Source: Streptomyces graminofaciens | Lineage (GTDB): Bacteria > Actinomycetota > Actinomycetes > Streptomycetales > Streptomycetaceae | Assembly: GCF_030294945.1 (NCBI RefSeq) | Contig: NZ_AP018448.1 | Span: 9,210,501-9,274,500, forward strand | Length of the DNA stretch: 64,000 nt | Direction: 5' to 3' | In this document: piece after piece, positions 59,359-64,000 of the stretch | Numbering within the stretch: position 1 is the first letter of the stretch | Layout of the letters: every line of letters starts with the position of its first letter | Made by a program: the position numbers and the translations under genes | Notes under the pieces: model-generated | The model's input: the letters and a program-made list of their open reading frames with translations, nothing else | Told to the model about the DNA's origin: nothing | The model's database searches: none

Positions 59359-59592
59359 GACCCTTCTCGCATCAACGGACACGGTCACTGACAAGAAAGC
59401 CTGGGGCTCTGATACGGCCGGACCGAACTTCCGGTCCCGTGGATGCCCAGAGGGTACGCCCACCCCGCACCATGATCCCCCCTTCCTCGAATGGCACATC
59501 TGCCCCACAAGGGATCTAATGTTTCATGGGTCACTGCGGGGAGGGCACGACCCCGGCCCAGAGCCTTCGCGTCACACAGACGGGGAGACACA

Positions 59593-60444
59593 ATGGCACG
59601 AACCGCTTCGGGCACCGAACGACTGTCGGCCTACTCCGCGTTCGCCAGCGCTGCCATCGCAGTACTCGCTACCGTCACGGCGATGGTTTCCGCCTTCGCT
59701 GCTATAAACGCTTCAAATAGAATCGCGGAGGTGCAGCAACATAACGCGGCCCGCGCCGAGATATCTAATTATGTGGTCGAAATGGGTCAATATGATCAAG
59801 ATGGCGGCTCTATATATCGGAACGAGATAGCGACCCTTGCAAAGCAGGTCGACACGCTGATAAACATTTATGGGCAGGATAGTTTAAATCTGAGCCCATC
59901 AGCATACCGGCTCACGGGACTCTACACTTCGCTTTCCACTGCAGAACTGGAACTCGCGGCATCCATGGAGCGCCGGGCGTTGAGTTTGGCCACCAAGCGG
60001 GTCCCTGATGGTTCTGGAGGGACCCGCATGGCCGATCCGTTCGAAGCCCTCCAATCACATCGCGTCCTGGCCGACATAGCTGCCCAGAACCTCGACCTGA
60101 CCAAGATGGTGAAGGAATACGAGGCAGCGCTCCACATCTCGGCCACAGAGGGAGACCAGAGCCGCTACATAGGAGTCGAGGCAAGCCGCTACACCCGAGC
60201 TTACCGTGCGCTGAGTGCGATGATGCTGGTTGACAACAGGCCGCCAACGTCAGCGCAATGTGCCATGGTGCGAAAATTCGCTTTCGAATCTGTAGAGGAC
60301 TTTAAATATCTAGGCAAGGAAAACCCCGAACTCGCTCGCCGGGCCTTGCGAATCAAGGACAATGCGTGCCAAGTGCCTGTCGACCTGGAGCCTCTCAAAA
60401 AGGCGGCGTTCCAAGTCGGGCGCTCTTTGGCCGTAGGAGGGTAG
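59593..60444 (+). CDS. Membrane-anchored protein of unknown function, AT-rich cargo
   Basis: A 283-residue protein with one N-terminal membrane helix (YSAFASAAIAVLATVTAMVS), then a helical, probably cytoplasmic or external part (IAEVQQHNAARAEISNYVVE; LVKEYEAAL-like repeats; YRALSAMMLV), and one late Cys pair. No family recognised. Its base composition and codons (ATA, AAT, TTA at 59884-59886) differ sharply from its neighbours, which signals recent acquisition; the TTA predicts bldA dependence. GGGGAGA precedes the ATG. In this position near the element's end it is a candidate accessory (defence, exclusion or fitness) gene. Confidence 0.72.
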   Translation: MARTASGTERLSAYSAFASAAIAVLATVTAMVSAFAAINASNRIAEVQQHNAARAEISNYVVEMGQYDQDGGSIYRNEIATLAKQVDTLINIYGQDSLNLSPSAYRLTGLYTSLSTAELELAASMERRALSLATKRVPDGSGGTRMADPFEALQSHRVLADIAAQNLDLTKMVKEYEAALHISATEGDQSRYIGVEASRYTRAYRALSAMMLVDNRPPTSAQCAMVRKFAFESVEDFKYLGKENPELARRALRIKDNACQVPVDLEPLKKAAFQVGRSLAVGG

Positions 60445-61047
60445 CCTGGATTCCTGCCATAATAATCACCCTCCCGAAATCCGAGCGCCGGTACTACATA
60501 GTCAACCATGACCGTCGTCGCCCAAGCACACGCGGGGGGCTCGAGTCCATTTCGGAGACACCGGTCCGCATCTTAGAGGCTCACGCGGGGCCAAGGGGAG
60601 ACTTGGGTTCATCATGCGGCTTCATTCAGTGAGGGATTTTTCACCACTTTGCCCGTTGCTTGGAATCGGCCGAACGAGAACTGGAGACCTTCCGCTGGTG
60701 CGCCGACGAACCCATCGACGTGTCTCTCGACTCCGATCAGTTCGGTGTCGACTTTCGTGAGCGGCCTGATCGACAAGTGGGCCCTGCGCGTCCGGCTCCA
60801 CACCGATGGGCGTGCCAGAGCCGTGCCAGATCGTGCGGGGAACCACGGTGAAAGCAGCCGCGCCCGACAAGGCCGCTCCCCCACCCTTCGCCCAGCTCGG
60901 CGCCCGGAACGGCCACCAAATGCCCGCCGCTTCCCAAGCTGATGCCCTGAAGGTTCCTGTGAGGATGTTGAGCCGTCCTGTGCAGGTCAGATAGGGCGCG
61001 GCCGAGCGCTGAGCGGCCATCTGTGAATCTCCTAGTCCCGCCCGGCG
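60445..61047. other. Gene-poor right end of the element
   Basis: About 600 bases without a supportable gene. A short plus-strand stretch near 60660-60780 (ESAERELETFRWCADEP in one frame) looks like a decayed coding remnant. A 156-codon minus frame over 60622-61092 lacks a domain and ribosome site. Confidence 0.45.
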
Positions 61048-61080
61048 GGGCCGTCTGTGGGCCGTTGAAGGGCGGCCCAC
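61048..61080. repeat. Integrase arm-site candidate, right copy, with hairpin
   Basis: GGGCCGTCTGTGGGCCGT (61048-61065) repeats 46017-46034. GTGGGCCG and CGGCCCAC (61057-61080) form a hairpin here. GACCA/GGTCA-type short repeats follow up to attR. Confidence 0.45.
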
Positions 61081-61170
61081 AGCGACCAACAACGACCATC
61101 AATGACCGCCCCATCCCTGGTCAGCGACTGGTCAACCCCGATCAGGCGAGGCCGTTCCCGCCCTGTACAA

Positions 61171-61259
61171 CTTCCTGCGCAACAAGAAGCAGGAGTGGGA
61201 GGAGTACCGCTCGGAGGTCACGGCGTTCGAGCTGCGGAAGAACCTGCCGGTGCTGTAGG
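61171..61259 (+). repeat. attR: 89-base direct repeat, displaced original 3' end of glnA2
   Basis: Exact copy of 45844-45932. Fused upstream to element DNA, it has no start and is not expressed as a gene; downstream lies the original glnA2 flank. Confidence 0.92.
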
Positions 61260-61265
61260 GCTCGG

Positions 61266-61289
61266 CCCGCGCCCCTCTCGGGGCGCGGG
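61266..61289. terminator. Hairpin, original glnA2 terminator region
   Basis: CCCGCGCCCC and GGGGCGCGGG pair perfectly (10 bases) around TCTC, seven bases after attR and eight before the convergent VOC stop. Before insertion it would have ended glnA2. Confidence 0.65.
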
Positions 61290-61296
61290 GCGACCG

Positions 61297-61737
61297 TCAC
61301 TCTCCTCGGGCGGCGAGATCCGCCAGCACCTTGTGCAGGGGCTCCGTCTCCCGGCGTTTGTACTCCTGGATCGCCCAGCCGTTGCCGTCGGGGTCCTTGA
61401 AGTACATGAAGGTCGCGCCGTCCTGCGGGGCGAACCGCACCGGCTCGCTGATGTCGAGGCCGCGGCCGGTCAGCTCGTCGTACGCCGCCTTCGCGTCCGT
61501 GACGCACAGCTGGAGGCCGTGGTACGTGCCCGGCTGCGGGGTGCCGGTGGGGACCCGGAGGCCGTCGACGAGGGCGATCGAACAGCCCGAGCCCGGTGGG
61601 GTCAGCTGGACGATCCGTACGCCCTCCATGACCTCGCCGTCGAGGTCCACGTGGAAACCGACCTTGTCCTGGTAGAACTCCTTGGCCCGGTCCACGTCGG
61701 AGACCGGCAGCAGGATCACTTCGAGGCTCATGTCCAT
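61297..61737 (-). CDS. VOC (glyoxalase/bleomycin-resistance) family protein
   Basis: A 146-residue protein made of two beta-alpha-beta-beta-beta modules: LEVILLPVSDVDRAKEFYQD at the N-terminus and GLQLCVTDAKAAYDEL near 73, ending FKDPDGNGWAIQEY. The usual metal-site Glu of the last strand is present (QEYK). The family includes dioxygenases, isomerases and antibiotic-binding proteins; the substrate is unknown. Confidence 0.87.
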   Translation of the reverse strand: MDMSLEVILLPVSDVDRAKEFYQDKVGFHVDLDGEVMEGVRIVQLTPPGSGCSIALVDGLRVPTGTPQPGTYHGLQLCVTDAKAAYDELTGRGLDISEPVRFAPQDGATFMYFKDPDGNGWAIQEYKRRETEPLHKVLADLAARGE

Positions 61738-61954
61738 GGCATGACTCCCTTGTCGCCGTCAGACCTCTCTCGAACCGTCACCGCGTCCGGCTGAACGGCT
61801 CCCCCTCACCGAAGCCGAAAACGATGCTCTGCGCCACCGCGATGACCAGGTTCCGCCGCTTCCAAGGCCCCCGGCACTGCTGATGGTCCTGCTGGCCCAG
61901 ATGGTCCTGTTGGGGGCTGCCGCCCCCCAGACCCCCGCTTCCGGTCCGCAGGGG
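61738..61954. other. Intergenic stretch after the VOC promoter
   Basis: Upstream region of the VOC gene with no further gene or signal that I can identify. It continues into the dispersed repeat at 61979 and the minisatellite at 62121. Confidence 0.4.
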
Positions 61955-61978
61955 TGGATGCGGGCTGCCGACCCCTGC

Positions 61979-62022
61979 GGGTCCGTGGGGGTTGGTCGCG
62001 CAGTTCCCCGCGCCCCTGGGGA
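61979..62022 (-). repeat. Dispersed GC-rich repeat, copy 5, inverted
   Basis: On the minus strand CCCCAGGGGCGCGGGGAACT then GCGCGACCAACCCCCACGGA; the best preserved member of the family in this window. Confidence 0.75.
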
Positions 62023-62120
62023 GGTCGCAGCAGAGTCTGCCGCAGAGGCGCGAGTGGACTGGCGCAGTCGCGTATGGCGCTACGCACACCCCCACCCAGA
62101 CGCACAGGCCGCCGCAGGCA

Positions 62121-62372
62121 CCCGGCTCAAGCCCCGGCTCAAGCCCCCGGCTCAAGCCCCCGGCTCAAGCCCCCGGCTCAAGCCCCGGCTCAAGCCCCGG
62201 CTCAAGCCCCGGCTCAAGCCCCGGCTCAAGCCCCGGCTCAAGCCCCGGCTCAAGCCCCGGCTCAAGCCCCGGCTCAAGCCCCGGCTCAAGCCCGGCTCAA
62301 GCCCGGCTCAAGCCCCGGCTCAAGCCCCCGGCTCAAGCCCCGGCCTCAAGCCCCGGCCCAAGCCCGGTCCCA
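62121..62372. repeat. 12-bp minisatellite (CCCCGGCTCAAG), about 20 copies
   Basis: Nineteen CTCAAG cores plus a degenerate last one, mostly 12 bases apart with some 11- and 13-base units that break any reading frame. It lies between the VOC gene and glnE. No gene appears to use it. Confidence 0.9.
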
Positions 62373-62449
62373 GACCAGCCCAGCGCTTTGCGCAGCCACA
62401 CCGGTTAGGCTCGACCTTCGTACGACCTTGATCGGACGGGAGGCCGAGG

Positions 62450-64000
62450 ATGACGGCGCCGGGGCGCAGGAGCAGTACCTTCTCGCGGCTGCTGCGGCAC
62501 GGCTTCACGGATCCCTCGGCCGCCGAGCGGTTGCTGGAGAGTGTCGAGCTGACCGCCGTACGGAACGACCCGGTGCTGTTGGAGGCCCTGGGCGCCACCG
62601 CCGATCCGGATCTCGCGCTGCTCGGGCTCGTCCGGCTGCTGGAGGCGCAGCCCGATCACAAGGCCCGGCGCGAGGTGCTGGACACGCTGATAGCGGCCAA
62701 GCCGCTGCGCGACCGGCTGCTCGGGGTGCTCGGCGCGTCCGCCGCGCTCGGCGACCATCTCTTCCGCCACCCGCACGACTGGCAGGCGCTCGTGACGTAC
62801 GAGCCGCAGGACCTGCACCCGGGCGTGGCGGAGTTCGAACGGGGTCTCGCCGAGGCCACCGACCCCGTCGCCCTGCGCGTCGCCTACCGCCGCTGTCTGC
62901 TCTCCATCGCCGCCCGTGACGTCTGCGGCACCACCGATGTCGCCCAGGTAGCCGCCGAGCTCGCCGACCTCGCCACCGCCACCCTCCGAGCGGCCCTCGC
63001 CATCGCCCGCGCCGCCGCCCCCGACGACGCGGCCCTGTGCCGGCTCGCGGTGATCGCGATGGGCAAGTGCGGCGGACACGAGCTGAACTACGTCTCCGAC
63101 GTCGACGTCATCTTCGTCGGCGAGACCGCGGACGGGGCCGACGAACAGAAGGCCGTCCGCGCCGCCACCCGGCTCGCCGCGCACATGATGCGGATCTGCT
63201 CCGAGTCGACGATCGAGGGGTCCATCTGGCCCGTCGACGCCAATCTGCGGCCCGAGGGGCGCAACGGCCCGCTCGTACGGACGCTCAGCAGCCACCTCGC
63301 CTACTACCAGCGGTGGGCGAAGACCTGGGAGTTCCAGGCCCTGCTGAAGGCCCGGCCGGTCGCGGGGGACCTGGAGCTGGGGGAGCAGTACGTCGCCGCG
63401 CTCGAACCCCTCGTCTGGAAGGCCGCCGAGCGGGAGAACTTCGTCGCCGACGTGCAGCGCATGCGGCGCCGGGTCGTCGAGAACATCCCGGCCGCCGAGA
63501 TCGACCGCCAGCTGAAGCTCGGGCCGGGCGGCCTGCGGGACGTCGAGTTCGCCGTCCAGCTGCTCCAGCTCGTGCACGGGCGCGCCGACACGTCACTGCG
63601 CAGCGGCACCACCCTCGACGCGCTGCGGGCGCTGGCCGTGGGCGGTTACGTCGGGCGCCAGGACGCGGCCCAGCTCGACGCGGCGTACCGCTATCTGCGC
63701 TCGATGGAACACCGTATCCAGCTCTACCGCCTCCGCCGCACCCACCTCGTCCCCGAGGACGAGACGGACCTGCGCCGCATCGGCCGCTCGTTCGGCCTGC
63801 GCACCGAACCGGTCGCCGAGCTGAACCGCGAGTGGCGGCGCCACGCGGCCGTCGTACGGCGGCTGCACGAGAAGCTCTTCTACCGTCCGCTGCTCGACGC
63901 GGTAGCCCAACTCGCCCCGGGCGAGACCAGGTTGAGCACTGGCGCGGCCCGCGAACGCCTCGTCGCCCTCGGCTACGCCGACCCCGCGGCCGCCCTGCGC
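62450..64000 (+). CDS. glnE: Bifunctional glutamine-synthetase adenylyltransferase/deadenylase GlnE (3' end outside window)
   Basis: 517 codons are present, roughly the N-terminal half of a ~1,000-residue enzyme. The nucleotidyltransferase site is MGKCGGHELNYVSDVDVIFV near residue 203 (G-S/N...D-x-D), and LGPGGLRDVEFAVQLLQL near 357 plus the HRIQLYRLRRTHLVP helix are GlnE signatures. It adenylylates classical GlnA to lower its activity when nitrogen is ample, and reverses this. GGGAGG stands before ATG 62450. It follows glnA2 in the ancestral order, once the 15-kb element is removed. Confidence 0.93.
   Translation, partial: MTAPGRRSSTFSRLLRHGFTDPSAAERLLESVELTAVRNDPVLLEALGATADPDLALLGLVRLLEAQPDHKARREVLDTLIAAKPLRDRLLGVLGASAALGDHLFRHPHDWQALVTYEPQDLHPGVAEFERGLAEATDPVALRVAYRRCLLSIAARDVCGTTDVAQVAAELADLATATLRAALAIARAAAPDDAALCRLAVIAMGKCGGHELNYVSDVDVIFVGETADGADEQKAVRAATRLAAHMMRICSESTIEGSIWPVDANLRPEGRNGPLVRTLSSHLAYYQRWAKTWEFQALLKARPVAGDLELGEQYVAALEPLVWKAAERENFVADVQRMRRRVVENIPAAEIDRQLKLGPGGLRDVEFAVQLLQLVHGRADTSLRSGTTLDALRALAVGGYVGRQDAAQLDAAYRYLRSMEHRIQLYRLRRTHLVPEDETDLRRIGRSFGLRTEPVAELNREWRRHAAVVRRLHEKLFYRPLLDAVAQLAPGETRLSTGAARERLVALGYADPAAALR

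Larger units (their letters stand above)
45844..61259. mobile_element. Integrative and conjugative element (AICE, prim-pol replication type) in glnA2
   Basis: Bounded by an 89-base perfect direct repeat, 15,327 bases from repeat to repeat. It holds the full AICE module set: tyrosine integrase, Xis-like HTH, prim-pol and P4-type primase-helicase, TraB/FtsK, Spd-like membrane proteins, small zinc-ribbon proteins and a GntR (KorSA-like) repressor, plus cargo near the right end. No disrupted core gene is seen, so it may be mobile. Confidence 0.9.

Noticed and set aside
60622..61092. 156-codon minus-strand frame at the element's right end
   Set aside because: No recognisable domain and no ribosome site; it crosses the likely integrase arm region.
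62121..62372. CRISPR array or coding repeat
   Set aside because: Units are 11-13 bases with no spacers, and the indels between units break reading frames; it is a minisatellite.

Overview
The window is high-GC DNA with almost continuous short-spaced genes. Gene content (EfeUOB iron uptake, SARP regulator, NsrR/Hmp, glnE, a glutamine synthetase of the GlnA2 type) points to a Streptomyces chromosome. The order glnE, glnA2, panB, heme oxygenase, efeUOB resembles the S. coelicolor core region holding SCO2234 (glnE) and SCO2241 (glnA2), read in reverse.

Positions 1-13,354: end of an aldo/keto reductase; a MacB-like ABC pair; an SDR; a Tat-exported PhoD phosphatase; a Gfo/Idh/MocA oxidoreductase divergent from a Bcr/CflA exporter that overlaps a serine hydrolase with an apparent CTG start; an APH(6)-like kinase; Rsm22; a GNAT; and a membrane-anchored ricin-type lectin. 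Positions 13,358-25,595: a DUF6243 gene divergent from a TetR gene over two matching operators; a prim-pol-like protein; an efeO-efeB-efeU-lipoprotein operon behind two iron boxes; PhzF; heme oxygenase behind a third iron box; methionine aminopeptidase; npdG; a site-2 protease. The iron boxes suggest one DmdR1/IdeR-type iron-starvation response.

Positions 25,757-45,931: a large SARP-NB-ARC regulator with a TTA (bldA) codon, convergent with a DrrAB-like exporter whose promoter carries 11-bp-phased direct repeats of the kind SARPs bind; a phosphotransferase; panB; a DHA2 pump with a linked TetR and a long operator; an EEP protein; another MFS; a sedolisin; a DUF3105-DUF305 pair; a convergent NsrR/Hmp pair with an NsrR-type operator; glnA2.

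Positions 45,844-61,259: a 15.3-kb actinomycete integrative and conjugative element (AICE) inserted in the 3' end of glnA2, not in a tRNA gene. An 89-bp perfect direct repeat (the last 29 codons and stop of glnA2) bounds it. Leftward genes run from a GntR/KorSA-like repressor through DUF6284, a PycTM-like (Pycsar effector-like) protein, Spd-like membrane proteins and small zinc-ribbon proteins to TraB/FtsK, a prim-pol/P4-primase replication module, a HTH/Xis and a tyrosine integrase. Rightward cargo at the far end is a methyltransferase and an AT-rich membrane-anchored unknown protein with a TTA codon. GntR-type operators with a GGAC-GGTCC core sit at both control regions. Beyond the element come a VOC protein, a 12-bp minisatellite and the start of glnE, cut by the window end.

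Two dispersed repeat families are also present: a GC-rich intergenic hairpin element, one copy of which lies inside the SARP reading frame, and a shorter element that starts exactly at the TAG stop codons of panB and nsrR. Coordinates were read by eye; family names rest on motif recognition, not on searches.
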